From assembly GCA_035506535.1 (NCBI GenBank), contig DATJPE010000036.1:1-56443 (forward strand): a stretch of 56,443 bases of DNA. Direction: 5' to 3'. Origin of the DNA: Actinomycetes bacterium (lineage in GTDB: Bacteria; Actinomycetota; Actinomycetes; DATJPE01). The notes beneath the pieces were generated by a model. The model made no database searches and had not been told where the DNA came from. It was given only the letters and a program-made list of their open reading frames with translations. The translations under genes were made by a program, and so were the position numbers. Positions 31,898 to 41,692 of this stretch are shown here, piece by piece; positions within the stretch are counted from its first letter, which is position 1, and every line of letters begins with the position of its first letter.

Positions 31898-33036
31898 CCC
31901 TGCTGCTCGACGAGGCGCTGCTCGACGACCCGGACGCCCTCGCCGCCGCCGACCGGGGCGGGACCCTCGTGGCGCTGGCCGGTGCGGGTGCCCAGCTGCG
32001 CCTGGCGCTCACCGCGGCCCAGGAGGCGGGGGTGGAGCGCATCGCCGAGGACGGGCGGCCCCGATCGGTCGTCGTGGCCGCCCTCGGGTCGACCGCGCTC
32101 GTCGGGGACCTGCTCAGCGCCTTCGCCGGTCCGGGGTCCCCGGTCCCGGTGCAGGCCGTCCACGCCCGCACCCTCCCCGGCTGGGTGGGGCCGGTCGACC
32201 TCGTCGTGGCGGTGTCCTTGTCCGGGGCCGCCGAGGGGCCGCTCGCGGTGGCGGCGGAGGCCGCCCGCCGGGGCAGTCGGCTGCTCACCGTCGGCGCGCC
32301 CGAGTCCCCCCTCGCCGATGTGAGCGCTCGCGCCCACGGCATCCACGTGCCGGTCGCCCGCGGCCTGCGGTCCTCGCGCTCCTCGTTGTGGTCGTTGGCG
32401 GTCCCGGTGCTGGCCGGGGCAGCGGCGCTCGGACTCCTCGACGTGCCGTCCGCGGCGTTTGAGGAGGCGGCGGGAGTCCTCGATGACGTCGCGGAGCGCG
32501 CCCGCCCCTCGTCGGAGGCGTTCGTGAACCCGGCGAAGAGCCTCGCCCTGGACCTGGCCGGCACCATCCCGCTCGTGCTCGGGGAGGGCGACCTCGCGGG
32601 GGTGGCCGCGTCGCGCGCGGCGTACCAGCTGGCCCGCTACGCCCGCCACCCGGCCGTCTCCGGGGTGCTGCCCGACGCGGCTGCGGAGATCGTCGCGAGC
32701 TTCGACGGCCCGTTCGTCCGCCAGGCCGACGACATCTTCGCCGACCCGTTCGAGGGCGGGGCCACCTCGCTGCGACTGCTGCTCCTGCGCGACGACACCG
32801 CCGACGACGAGACCCGCCAGGTCAGTGACGTGGTGCGTGACACCGCGGTCGCCGGGGGGGTGCGGGTGAACGAGGTCGAGGCCGAGGGCTCGCACGACCT
32901 GGCCCGCGTCGCCGGCCTGCTGGCGCTCACCGACTTCGCGGCCGTCTATCTCGCCCTCGGGGCGGGGCTCGACCCGCTCACCTCGCCGCACGTGACCGAC
33001 CTGCGCGACGCGCTGCGTGGCGGCCCCGGCCGATGA
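31894..33036 (+). CDS. SIS-domain phosphosugar isomerase-like protein
   Basis: A 380-residue SIS protein, counterpart of Rv3256c and related to bifunctional phosphoglucose/phosphomannose isomerases. The SIS core at about 60-190 reads SVVVAALGSTALVGDLL, DLVVAVSLSGAAEGPL and LLTVGAPESPLADV. The latter two are the sugar-phosphate binding loops. The C-terminal part has IPLVLGEGDLAGVAASRAAYQLAR. It would interconvert fructose-6-P with mannose-6-P or glucose-6-P, supporting ManA. The key catalytic Glu/His could not be verified without an alignment. The N-terminus contains an unusual repeated Leu/Asp stretch. Starts at an ATG overlapping the Trm112 stop. Confidence 0.82.
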   Translation: MTLLLDEALLDDPDALAAADRGGTLVALAGAGAQLRLALTAAQEAGVERIAEDGRPRSVVVAALGSTALVGDLLSAFAGPGSPVPVQAVHARTLPGWVGPVDLVVAVSLSGAAEGPLAVAAEAARRGSRLLTVGAPESPLADVSARAHGIHVPVARGLRSSRSSLWSLAVPVLAGAAALGLLDVPSAAFEEAAGVLDDVAERARPSSEAFVNPAKSLALDLAGTIPLVLGEGDLAGVAASRAAYQLARYARHPAVSGVLPDAAAEIVASFDGPFVRQADDIFADPFEGGATSLRLLLLRDDTADDETRQVSDVVRDTAVAGGVRVNEVEAEGSHDLARVAGLLALTDFAAVYLALGAGLDPLTSPHVTDLRDALRGGPGR

Positions 33037-33953
33037 GCGCCGAGTCCGGCAAGCGGGCGATCATCGCCGCGCTCGGGGCGAACCTCGGCATCGCCGTCAC
33101 CAAGTTCGGCGCCTACGCGGTGAGCGGCTCGACGTCGATGCTGGCGGAGGGCATCCACTCGGTGGCGGACTCGGGCAACCAGGTGCTGCTGCTCGTGGGG
33201 CGGCACCGCGCCCGTCAAGAGGCCAGCGAGGAGCATCCGTTCGGGTACGGGCGACTGCGCTACCTGTACGGCTTCCTCGTCGCCGTCGTGCTCTTCGTCG
33301 TCGGTGGCCTGTTCTCGGTGTACGAGGGCGTCCACAAGGTGCTCCACCCGGAGCCGCTGGACCACCCCATCGTGCCCTTCGTGGTGCTGTTCGTCGCGAT
33401 CGCGCTGGAGTCCTTCTCCCTGCGGACCGCGATGTCCGAGGCACGGCCGGCGCGCGGCCGGGACACGTGGTGGCAGTTCATCCGGCGGGCCAAGAGCCCC
33501 GAGCTGCCGGTCGTCCTCATGGAGGACAGCGCGGCGCTGATCGGCCTGCTGCTCGCCCTGGTGGGGGTGAGCCTGGCGGTGCTCAGCGGCGACGGGCGCT
33601 GGGACGGCCTCGGGTCGATCGCGGTGGGCCTGCTGCTGATCGCGGTGGCGGTCGTCCTCGGCGTCGAGACGCAGTCGATGCTCGTCGGCGAGGGAGCCCG
33701 CCCCGACGTGGTGGCCGCCATCCGCGGCGCGCTCGAGGCCGAGCCGTCGGTCGCCCGGGTGATCCACCTGCGCACCCTGCACCTGGCGCCCGACGAGCTG
33801 CTGGTGGCTGCCAAGATCGCGGTCCGCCACGACGACACCGGGGCCGGCATCGCCCACGCCATCGACGCGGCGGAGCGGCGGGTTCGCGCGGTCGCCCCGA
33901 TCGCCACGCTGATCTACCTCGAACCCGACCTCGACCGCGGGGTCACCCCGTGA
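33033..33953 (+). CDS. Cation diffusion facilitator (CDF) family metal transporter
   Basis: A 306-residue CDF transporter, exporting divalent metals (zinc, iron or manganese) in exchange for protons. Six membrane helices are visible. Metal site in helix 2: AEGIHSVADSGNQ (H-x3-D); in helix 5: MEDSAALIGL supplies an acidic residue and D. The C-terminal cytoplasmic domain ends IATLIYLEPD, typical of the MTP fold. It is coupled to its neighbours by ATGA and GTGA overlaps, inside the mannose operon. ManA is a zinc enzyme, so a link through metal supply is possible, but that is inference. Confidence 0.9.
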   Translation: MSAESGKRAIIAALGANLGIAVTKFGAYAVSGSTSMLAEGIHSVADSGNQVLLLVGRHRARQEASEEHPFGYGRLRYLYGFLVAVVLFVVGGLFSVYEGVHKVLHPEPLDHPIVPFVVLFVAIALESFSLRTAMSEARPARGRDTWWQFIRRAKSPELPVVLMEDSAALIGLLLALVGVSLAVLSGDGRWDGLGSIAVGLLLIAVAVVLGVETQSMLVGEGARPDVVAAIRGALEAEPSVARVIHLRTLHLAPDELLVAAKIAVRHDDTGAGIAHAIDAAERRVRAVAPIATLIYLEPDLDRGVTP

Positions 33954-35143
33954 CCGGCAGGCCGGCGCGCCCCGAGACGCCGCAGCTGCTGGACACTGTC
34001 GTCCAGCACTACGCCTGGGGATCGCGGACACTGATCCCCGCCCTGCTGGGGCTCCCAGCGCCGGCCGCGGAGCCCTGGGCGGAGCTGTGGGTCGGTGCGC
34101 ATCCCGGCGGCCCCTCCACGCTGCCCGACGGTCGCAGCCTCGCCGAGGTCGAGCCCGAGCTGCCCTACCTGCTCAAGCTGCTCAGCGCGGTCGAGCCGCT
34201 GTCCTTGCAGGCCCACCCGGACGCCGAGCAGGCACGGGCCGGCTTCGCCGAGGAGGAGGCGGCGGGGATCGCGTTCGAGGCGCCGCAGCGGGTGTTCAAG
34301 GACCCCAACGCCAAGCCCGAGCTCATCGTGGCACTGACCCCCTTCGACGCGATGTGCGGCTTCCGGGACCCCGCCGAGGCCCGGCGGCTGGTGGCCGGGC
34401 TGAGCTGCCCCGAGCTGCGGGCCATGCTCGAAGCGCTCGACCAGGAGGACTCCCGCGCCGCGCTGACGACGGCGTTCACCCTCGAGATGCTCGGTCTGAG
34501 CGGGGCGGACCGGACCGGGCGCGTCCTCGCCTCGGTGGCCGGGGCCGCGGCACGGCTGGCCGCCGACCCCGACACCGACCCGGACGACTCGGTGGTCTAT
34601 GGCTGGCTGGCCCGTCTTGCAGTGACCCACCGCGGCGACGCGAGCGCGCTCGCTCCCCTCCTGCTCAACGTGGTCCATCTGGAGCCCGGCAGCGGCGTCT
34701 TCTTGCCGGCGGGGCACCTGCACGCCTATCTCGCGGGCGCCGGCGTGGAGATCATGGGCAACTCCGACAACGTGGTTCGCGGTGGTCTGACCCCCAAGCA
34801 CGTCGACGTGCCTCGGCTGCTGCAGATCGTGCGCTTCGACCCTCAGCCGGTCCCGGTCATCCGGCCGCGGCGGGTCGCGGACGGGGTGGACGTCTACGAC
34901 GTACCCGTGTCGCAGTTCTCGCTGCACCGGGTGCATGCCCTCGGCGCTCCGGTGACCCTCGCGCTGGGCGGACCGCGTCTGGTGCTCTGCGTGGCCGGCG
35001 TGGTCGAGGTGTGGGACGCGGCCGGCAGCGTGTCGCTGTCCCCAGGGCGCGCGGCCTACGTCTCCCCGAGCAGCGACCAGCTGGTCATCGGCGGAGAGGG
35101 AACCGCGTTCGTGGCGGCGCCGGGCCGTCCCGGCCCGGGGTAG
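33950..35143 (+). CDS. manA: Mannose-6-phosphate isomerase, class I
   Basis: A 397-residue cupin-type PMI interconverting fructose-6-phosphate and mannose-6-phosphate. Zinc-site motifs are LSLQAHPDAEQA (Q and H) and PAGHLHAYLAGAGVEIMGNSDNVVRGGLTPK, the PMI signature. YLLKLLSAVEPLS and KPELIVALTPFDAMCGF match other conserved blocks. It is the entry step to GDP-mannose. The GTG start overlaps the CDF stop by 4 bases; longer frames upstream are read-through of the CDF gene. Last gene of the operon, followed by 156 bases with a weak hairpin. Confidence 0.95.
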   Translation: MTGRPARPETPQLLDTVVQHYAWGSRTLIPALLGLPAPAAEPWAELWVGAHPGGPSTLPDGRSLAEVEPELPYLLKLLSAVEPLSLQAHPDAEQARAGFAEEEAAGIAFEAPQRVFKDPNAKPELIVALTPFDAMCGFRDPAEARRLVAGLSCPELRAMLEALDQEDSRAALTTAFTLEMLGLSGADRTGRVLASVAGAAARLAADPDTDPDDSVVYGWLARLAVTHRGDASALAPLLLNVVHLEPGSGVFLPAGHLHAYLAGAGVEIMGNSDNVVRGGLTPKHVDVPRLLQIVRFDPQPVPVIRPRRVADGVDVYDVPVSQFSLHRVHALGAPVTLALGGPRLVLCVAGVVEVWDAAGSVSLSPGRAAYVSPSSDQLVIGGEGTAFVAAPGRPGPG

Positions 35144-35145
35144 AC

Positions 35146-35163
35146 GCCCGGCGCCGCTCGGGC
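35146..35163 (+). terminator. Weak hairpin after manA
   Basis: GCCCG (35146-35150) and CGGGC (35159-35163) pair around an 8-base loop, 3 bases after the manA stop. A GGGGGCCCCC palindrome follows at 35196-35205. I found no riboswitch-like fold in this 156-base gap before ahcY. Confidence 0.35.
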
Positions 35164-35299
35164 CTGGCGGTGTCGGGCCGTCACGCCGGGCAACAGGGGG
35201 CCCCCGAACGGAGGACCCGCGGCGCCGTGATGTGCGGGGGCGACCGCCCGGATGCGACACTGAGGGGTCCACGCATCCCGGTCAGGAGTCCCACGCCGC

Positions 35300-36739
<1,440 letters not shown>

Positions 36740-36746
36740 TCCTCGC

Positions 36747-37493
36747 GTGGCCGATTTCCGGGAGCAGCCCGCCCTGGAGGCACCGGACCCCCCGGCGCAG
36801 GACCCGCGCCGGTGGGGGCTGGGCGACTGCCTGATCACGGTCGGGCTCTGGTTCTTCTTCATCGCGGTGGCCCTGGAGATCCTGCCGCCGGTCGACGGCA
36901 CCGAGCCGGTGAACGTCCGTGCCTGGAGCGCCGTCGGGCTGATCGCGCTGCCGTGGCTTGGCCTCGCCGGCTGGCCGCTGCTCGCCACCCGGCTGAAGGG
37001 GCGCGGCCCGGTCGAGGACCTGCGACTGCGACTCACCTGGCGCGATGCCGGTTTCGGTGTGCTGGGCGGGGTCGCCGGGCTCCTCGTCGCCTCGGCGGTC
37101 GCCGCCGTGCAGGAGAACCTGACCGGCCACGGCATCTCGTCCTCGGCGGGCAACGCGTTCGACTCGCTGAAGGGCGCCAACCCGCTGCCGCTGCTCGTCT
37201 TCGCCCTCCTCGCCGGCGTCGGCGCGCCGATCGTGGAGGAGATCGGGTTCCGGGGACTGTTCTTCGGGGCCCTGGAGAAGCGCGGCATGCGCCCGGTGTG
37301 GTGCGTGCTGGTCACCGCCGTGGCGTTCACGCTCTTTCACGCCGAGGCGACGCGCATCCTGGTCCTGCTGCCCATCGCCGTCGCGCTCGGTGTCGTGCGG
37401 GCCTGGACCGGCTCGACCGGTGCCAGCATCGTCGCGCACATGACGAACAACGTCCCAGCGGCCATCGGGATGGCGATCTCAGCGGTGCGCTGA
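36747..37493 (+). CDS. CPBP family intramembrane metalloprotease
   Basis: A 248-residue membrane protein of the CAAX/CPBP (Abi) family. Motif 1 is PIVEEIGFRGLFFGALEKRG (EExxxR); motif 2 is VAFTLFHAE (FxxxH). These are the glutamate and histidine of the proposed active site. About six membrane helices are visible, with an N-terminal Pro-rich tail. Members are mostly uncharacterised; some process prenylated or bacteriocin-related peptides. The GTG start comes 7 bases after ahcY, so read-through expression is likely. It converges on the RDD gene, with only 3 bases between the stops. Confidence 0.85.
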   Translation: MADFREQPALEAPDPPAQDPRRWGLGDCLITVGLWFFFIAVALEILPPVDGTEPVNVRAWSAVGLIALPWLGLAGWPLLATRLKGRGPVEDLRLRLTWRDAGFGVLGGVAGLLVASAVAAVQENLTGHGISSSAGNAFDSLKGANPLPLLVFALLAGVGAPIVEEIGFRGLFFGALEKRGMRPVWCVLVTAVAFTLFHAEATRILVLLPIAVALGVVRAWTGSTGASIVAHMTNNVPAAIGMAISAVR

Positions 37494-37494
37494 G
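37478..37494. terminator. 7-bp hairpin at a 3-base convergent junction
   Basis: CTCAGCG (37478-37484), loop GTG, CGCTGAG (37488-37494): a perfect 7-bp hairpin whose right arm contains the CPBP stop. The RDD gene stops 3 bases later on the other strand, so it could terminate both. No T-run. Confidence 0.5.
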
Positions 37495-37496
37495 CC

Positions 37497-38327
37497 CTAC
37501 GCCGGAGGGCCGAAGCCCTGCGGGGAGGTCGCCCTCGGGCCGGGGCCGGCCGTCGGGGGCGCTGGCAGCCGCAGCTCGGCCCGGCGCCGCCGCTCGGTGA
37601 GCACCGCCGACAGGATCGCCTCCTGCGGGGTGCCCCACGGCGGCGGCGGGGCCACTCGTGCGAGCACCTCGCTGGTGAGCTGGTGCGAGAGGTGCGCCCG
37701 CGCGTCCGGTCGAAGGTCGCCCGCCCTCGCCAGGAACGCTCGGATCGACAGCGCGAGGTCGTCGCCCACCGCGGACAGGTCAGCGGTACGAGCCCAGTCC
37801 TCGAGGGCGGCACCGAGTTGGGGCCGGGCGGCTGCGCGGCTGCGCGGCATCCGCTCCCGGACCACGACCGTGCCCGCCGCGAGGTCGCCCAGGCGCTTGC
37901 CCCGGGAGCTCAGCATGCTGGAGGTGATCGCGGGGATGCCGGCCAGCATCCAGATCTCGACCACCGCGAACAGGGCACGGACCAAGGACTGGCGGACATG
38001 GCAGGCCCCGCCGTCGTCGCGGACGACGCGAAGCCCCACCGCGAGCTTGCCGAGACTGCGGCCGCCGGTCAGGGTCTCCCACACCAGCGGGTACCCGACG
38101 AGGATCAGGACGAGCAGGGCCACCCCCAGCCCCTCGACCGTGGCCGAGTCGCTGCCGTGCGAGGCGAGGAGCCCCAGCAGCCAGCCGGCGGCGGCGATGA
38201 GCATGAGCTGGACCGCGATGTCGACGGTGATCGCCATGGCCCGGCTCGGCAGCTGGGCGAGCCGGACGTCCAGCGGCACCGCCTCGCCGGTGACCATCGG
38301 CGTGCCCCAGGTCTGCGCTGCGCTCAC
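37497..38327 (-). CDS. RDD family membrane protein
   Basis: A 276-residue protein. An RDD domain spans about 25-150: PLDVRLAQLPSRAMAITVDIAVQ opens with the Arg of the motif, and SLGKLAVGLRVVRDDGG and RLGDLAAGTVVVRER are diagnostic. Three membrane helices are visible. The C-terminal 110 residues are cytoplasmic, Arg/Ala-rich and end in a Pro-rich tail. Function unknown, possibly transport or membrane assembly. The GTG start has CAGGAT 6 bases upstream (minus strand), divergent from the SpoIIM-like gene. Such a pair also occurs in the moxR2 region of mycobacteria (Rv3694c-Rv3695, by memory), so it belongs with the MoxR operon at 39382-44611. Confidence 0.85.
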   Translation of the reverse strand: MSAAQTWGTPMVTGEAVPLDVRLAQLPSRAMAITVDIAVQLMLIAAAGWLLGLLASHGSDSATVEGLGVALLVLILVGYPLVWETLTGGRSLGKLAVGLRVVRDDGGACHVRQSLVRALFAVVEIWMLAGIPAITSSMLSSRGKRLGDLAAGTVVVRERMPRSRAAARPQLGAALEDWARTADLSAVGDDLALSIRAFLARAGDLRPDARAHLSHQLTSEVLARVAPPPPWGTPQEAILSAVLTERRRRAELRLPAPPTAGPGPRATSPQGFGPPA

Positions 38328-38333
38328 GGCTCC

Positions 38334-38339
38334 ATCCTG
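38334..38339 (-). promoter_or_regulatory. Possible leaderless -10 element (CAGGAT)
   Basis: On the minus strand CAGGAT precedes the GTG of the RDD gene by 6 bases. It shares the 48-bp gap with the opposite promoter at 38364. Confidence 0.4.
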
Positions 38340-38363
38340 CCCGGGTATGTGAGGGGAGGTCGT

Positions 38364-38369
38364 TAGCCT
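38364..38369 (+). promoter_or_regulatory. Leaderless -10 element (TAGCCT)
   Basis: TAGCCT is followed by 6 bases and the GTG start at 38376. There is no ribosome binding site. Confidence 0.55.
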
Positions 38370-38375
38370 GCTGGC

Positions 38376-39374
38376 GTGGACCTCGACGCCTACGTGGCCG
38401 CGCACCGGGGGGAATGGGCGCGGCTGCGTCAGCTGAGCGGGGGCGGCCGCCTCTCCGGCGAGGAGGCCGACGAGCTCGTCGAGCTCTACCAGCGGGTTGC
38501 CACCCACCTGTCCGTGATCCGCTCCCAGGCGCCCGACCCGGCCCTCGTCTCCGAGCTGTCCTCGCTGGTGGCCCGCGCGCGGGCCCGGGTGACCGGGGCG
38601 TCCGCGCCGTCGTGGCGGATGGTGAGCACCTTCTTCGGGGAGACCTTCCCGGCGGCGGTCTGGCGCGCTCGGTGGTGGGTCGTCGGCGTGGCGCTGTCGT
38701 TCCTCGGCGTGTCCGTCGTGCTCGCCTGGTGGATCGCCGCCCATCCGCAGGTCCAGGCGAGCATCGCCAGCCCCGAGCAGATCCGGCAGCTCGTCGACCA
38801 CGAGTTCCGCGACTACTACTCCTCGCACCCGGCGGGCGACTTCGCGTTCCAGGTCTGGACGAACAACGCCTGGGTGGCCGCGCAGTGCATCGTCTTCGGC
38901 GCCTTCCTGGGGATCCCCGTGGTCTGGCTGCAACTGCAGAACGCGCTGAACCTCGCCGTCGACGCGGGCCTGATGGCGGCGCACGGCAAGCTCGACATCT
39001 TCCTCGGGCTGGTCCTGCCGCACGGGCTGCTGGAGCTCACCGCCGTCTGGGTCGCCGGCGGGGTCGGCCTGCGGCTCGGCTGGACGCTCATCGACCCGGG
39101 GCCGCGCACGCGCTCCCGGGCCTTCGCCGAGGAGGGTCGCGCCGCCGGTGTGGTGGCGCTCGGGCTGGTGGCTGTGCTGCTCGTGTCCGGGCTGCTCGAG
39201 GCCTTCGTCACACCCAGCCCGCTGCCCACCGCGGCGCGGGTGGGGATCGGTGTCGCGGTCTGGGTGCTCTTCCTCGCCTGGATCGTCGGGTACGGCCGCC
39301 GGGCTCGATCCCTGGGGGCGAGCGGGGATCTCGCGGCGGAGTACCGCGAGGACGTCGCCCCGGTGGCCGGCTGA
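38376..39374 (+). CDS. Stage II sporulation protein M (SpoIIM) family membrane protein
   Basis: A 332-residue protein. About 110 cytoplasmic residues are followed by several membrane helices (VVGVALSFLGVSVVLAWWIAA; IVFGAFLGIPVVWLQLQNAL; VVALGLVAVLLVSGLLEAF). The segments DYYSSHPAGDFAFQVWTNNAW and GLVLPHGLLELTAVWVAGGVG are diagnostic of the SpoIIM/DUF95 family; the HGLLEL motif is conserved. In sporulators SpoIIM works with SpoIID and SpoIIP in engulfment; here it sits with RDD and MoxR genes, and a SpoIID domain exists at 15126. Function is not proven. Leaderless GTG start. Confidence 0.87.
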   Translation: MDLDAYVAAHRGEWARLRQLSGGGRLSGEEADELVELYQRVATHLSVIRSQAPDPALVSELSSLVARARARVTGASAPSWRMVSTFFGETFPAAVWRARWWVVGVALSFLGVSVVLAWWIAAHPQVQASIASPEQIRQLVDHEFRDYYSSHPAGDFAFQVWTNNAWVAAQCIVFGAFLGIPVVWLQLQNALNLAVDAGLMAAHGKLDIFLGLVLPHGLLELTAVWVAGGVGLRLGWTLIDPGPRTRSRAFAEEGRAAGVVALGLVAVLLVSGLLEAFVTPSPLPTAARVGIGVAVWVLFLAWIVGYGRRARSLGASGDLAAEYREDVAPVAG

Positions 39375-39379
39375 GCCGG
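39367..39379. terminator. Hairpin with the SpoIIM stop codon as its loop
   Basis: CCGGC (39367-39371), TGA, GCCGG (39375-39379). The TGA stop codon is the whole loop, and the convergent DUF58 gene stops at 39382. No T-run. Confidence 0.4.
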
Positions 39380-39381
39380 GC

Positions 39382-40692
39382 TCACAACCGCCCGGCCGCC
39401 TTCAGCGCGAGATAGGTGTCGCAGAGGGCGGGTGGCAGGGCGTCCGGCTCGGCGTCGACCACGGCCACGCCCAGGCGGGCGAGCTCGGCCCGCACCCGCG
39501 CGCGCTCCGCGCGCAGGCGAGCGGCTGCGGCTGCGTCGTAGACGGCGCCCACGTCACCACGCTCGGCCGCCATCTCCCCGACCCGCGGGTCGGCCACGGA
39601 CGCGAGCAGGACCCGGTGGCGGCTGGTGAGCAAGGGCAGGACCGGCAGCAGGCCCTCGCGCAGCGGCGCGGGCTCGAGCGGGGTCAGCAGCACGACGAGG
39701 GCCCGGCGCGGAACCTGGTGCAGGACGTCGACGACCGCACCGGACCAGTTCGTCTCCACCAGGCTGGGCTCGAGACCCGCCATGGCCGTGACGAGTCGGG
39801 CGAGCAGCTCGGTGCTGGCGGCCCCGGCGACGCGGGCGCGCCGCGCGCGGTCGTGCGCCAGCAGGTCCACCCGATCCCCGGCGCGCGAGGCGAGGGCCGC
39901 GAGCAGCAGCGCGGCGTCGAGAGCGGCGTCCAGCCGGGGCGCGTCCCCGACCCGTCCGGCCGAGGTCCGGCCGGTGTCGAGGACCAGCAGGACGTGCCGG
40001 TCGCGTTCCGGGCGCCAGGTGCGGACCATGACGTCGGCCGCTCGGGCGGTCGCCCGCCAGTCGATGGAGCGTACGTCGTCGCCGACGACGTACTCGCGCA
40101 GCGAGTCGAACTCGCTGCCCTGGCCCCGCTGCAGCACGAGGGTGCGCCCGTCGAGCTCGCGCAGCCGCGCCAGCTTCGACGGCAGGTGCTTGCGCGAGGA
40201 GAACGGCGGGAGGACGCGCAACCGCCACGGGACGCGGTGCGAGCCCTGGCGGGCGGCCAGCCCGAGGGGACCCGTGGATCGCACGGTCACCCGGTCGGCC
40301 AGGCGGTCGCCCCGTCGCGTCGGGGTCAGCACCGTGACCGCCCCACGCCGCTCGCCCGGGGGCAGCGTCATCCGGTGGCGTTGGGTCAGCGCGCCGGCCG
40401 AGGGCGGCCAGGCGTCTCGTACCCGTGCCCGGACCGGGCGCCGCGAGGGGTTGGCGAGCAGCAGCTCGACCTCGGCGGTCTCGCCGAGGCGGACCGCGTC
40501 GTCCCCGCGTCGGCTCACGCGCAGCGGACGTACGGGTCCCGCGAGCGCCAGGTCGATGAGCACCCCGACGGCGAGCAGCGCGTTCACCGCCAGCACGGTC
40601 CCGACCGGAGGGCTGTGCAGGGCGCCGACCAGCAGCATGACGAGCACAGCCCCGGCCGCGGCGGCCAGGGCGAGGCGGCCGGTCAGCGCCAC
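39382..40692 (-). CDS. DUF58 domain-containing protein
   Basis: A 436-residue protein. Two membrane helices near the N-terminus (LALAAAAGAVLVMLLVGAL and TVLAVNALLAVGVLIDLAL) are followed by a beta-rich part. The DUF58 block at about 200-245 reads GSEFDSLREYVVGDDVRSIDWRATAR, the conserved core. The VLLVLDTGRTS stretch is a MIDAS-like start of a von Willebrand A fold, as usual for DUF58. DUF58 proteins are MoxR partners, perhaps metal-dependent chaperone targets. It is the last gene of the MoxR operon, 37 bases after the ATPase. Confidence 0.88.
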   Translation of the reverse strand: MALTGRLALAAAAGAVLVMLLVGALHSPPVGTVLAVNALLAVGVLIDLALAGPVRPLRVSRRGDDAVRLGETAEVELLLANPSRRPVRARVRDAWPPSAGALTQRHRMTLPPGERRGAVTVLTPTRRGDRLADRVTVRSTGPLGLAARQGSHRVPWRLRVLPPFSSRKHLPSKLARLRELDGRTLVLQRGQGSEFDSLREYVVGDDVRSIDWRATARAADVMVRTWRPERDRHVLLVLDTGRTSAGRVGDAPRLDAALDAALLLAALASRAGDRVDLLAHDRARRARVAGAASTELLARLVTAMAGLEPSLVETNWSGAVVDVLHQVPRRALVVLLTPLEPAPLREGLLPVLPLLTSRHRVLLASVADPRVGEMAAERGDVGAVYDAAAAARLRAERARVRAELARLGVAVVDAEPDALPPALCDTYLALKAAGRL

Positions 40693-40729
40693 GCGGACCG
40701 GCCCGACGAGCCGTCCGGCCGGGTCCCGC

Positions 40730-41692
40730 TCATCGCGGTACGGGCACCGTAGCGAGCACGGAGTCGACCACGCCGTCGGCGCTGACGCCCTCCATCTCGG
40801 CCTCGGCCCGCAGCCGCAGCCGATGGCGCAGGGCCGGGTGGGCGAGCGCCTTGACGTCGTCGGGCGTCACGAAGTCCCGGCCCGACAGCCAGGCCCAGGC
40901 ACGCGCCGACGCCAGCAGCGCCGTCGCGCCTCGGGGCGACACGCCGAGGGACAGCGAGGGCGAGCTGCGGGTGGCGCGGCAGACGTCGACGACGTACCCG
41001 ACGACCTGCGGGTCGACCCGCACGCCGAACACCGCGGCCCGGGCGGCGTGCAGGTCTGCGGCTCCCGCGACCGCGCGGATGCCGGCCGCGGCGAGGTCGC
41101 GGGGGTCGAACCCCGCCGCATGGCGCGACACCACACCGACCTCCTCCTCGCGGGTGGGCAGCGGGACGGTCAGCTTGAGCAGGAACCGGTCGAGCTGGGC
41201 CTCCGGAAGTGGGTAGGTGCCCTCGTACTCCACCGGGTTCTGGGTCGCCGCGACGACGAACGGGTCGGGCAGCGGCCGCGGCCGGCCGTCGACCGAGACC
41301 TGCCGCTCCTCCATGGCCTCCAGCAGCGACGCCTGGGTCTTCGGCGGCGTCCGGTTGATCTCGTCGGCGAGCAGCAGGTTGGTGAACACCGGGCCCTCGC
41401 GGAAGGAGAACTCCGCGGTCCGCGCGTCGTAGACGAGCGACCCGGTGACGTCTCCTGGCATCAGGTCAGGGGTGAACTGGATACGTCGGGCCTGCAGGTC
41501 CAGGGCTGCGGCCAGGGCGCGCACGAGCAGCGTCTTCGCGACGCCGGGTACGCCCTCCAGCAGCACGTGCCCCCTGACGAGCAGGGCCACCACCAGTCCG
41601 CTGACCACACCGTCTTGCCCCACGACGGCCTTGGCGACCTCCGTTCGCAGAGCCTGAAGGGCTAGTCGCGGATCCGGGTGCGCATCGGTCAC
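40730..41692 (-). CDS. MoxR family AAA+ ATPase
   Basis: A 320-residue MoxR ATPase, chaperone-like. Walker A is LLEGVPGVAKTLL; Walker B is LLADEINR with a following TPPKTQASLLEAMEER (MoxR signature); sensor 1 is VVAATQNPVEYEGTYPLPEAQLDRF; sensor 2 is in SLGVSPRGATALLASARAWA. Family members assemble or activate von Willebrand A proteins. The GTG start overlaps the DUF4350 stop by 4 bases. It may couple envelope assembly to ATP hydrolysis with the DUF58 partner. Confidence 0.94.
   Translation of the reverse strand: MTDAHPDPRLALQALRTEVAKAVVGQDGVVSGLVVALLVRGHVLLEGVPGVAKTLLVRALAAALDLQARRIQFTPDLMPGDVTGSLVYDARTAEFSFREGPVFTNLLLADEINRTPPKTQASLLEAMEERQVSVDGRPRPLPDPFVVAATQNPVEYEGTYPLPEAQLDRFLLKLTVPLPTREEEVGVVSRHAAGFDPRDLAAAGIRAVAGAADLHAARAAVFGVRVDPQVVGYVVDVCRATRSSPSLSLGVSPRGATALLASARAWAWLSGRDFVTPDDVKALAHPALRHRLRLRAEAEMEGVSADGVVDSVLATVPVPR

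Noticed and set aside
35144-35299. SAH or other riboswitch ahead of ahcY
   Set aside because: I looked for the conserved SAH riboswitch core and found only short GC-rich pairings and a GGGGGCCCCC palindrome. A covariance-model search (Infernal with Rfam) would settle it.
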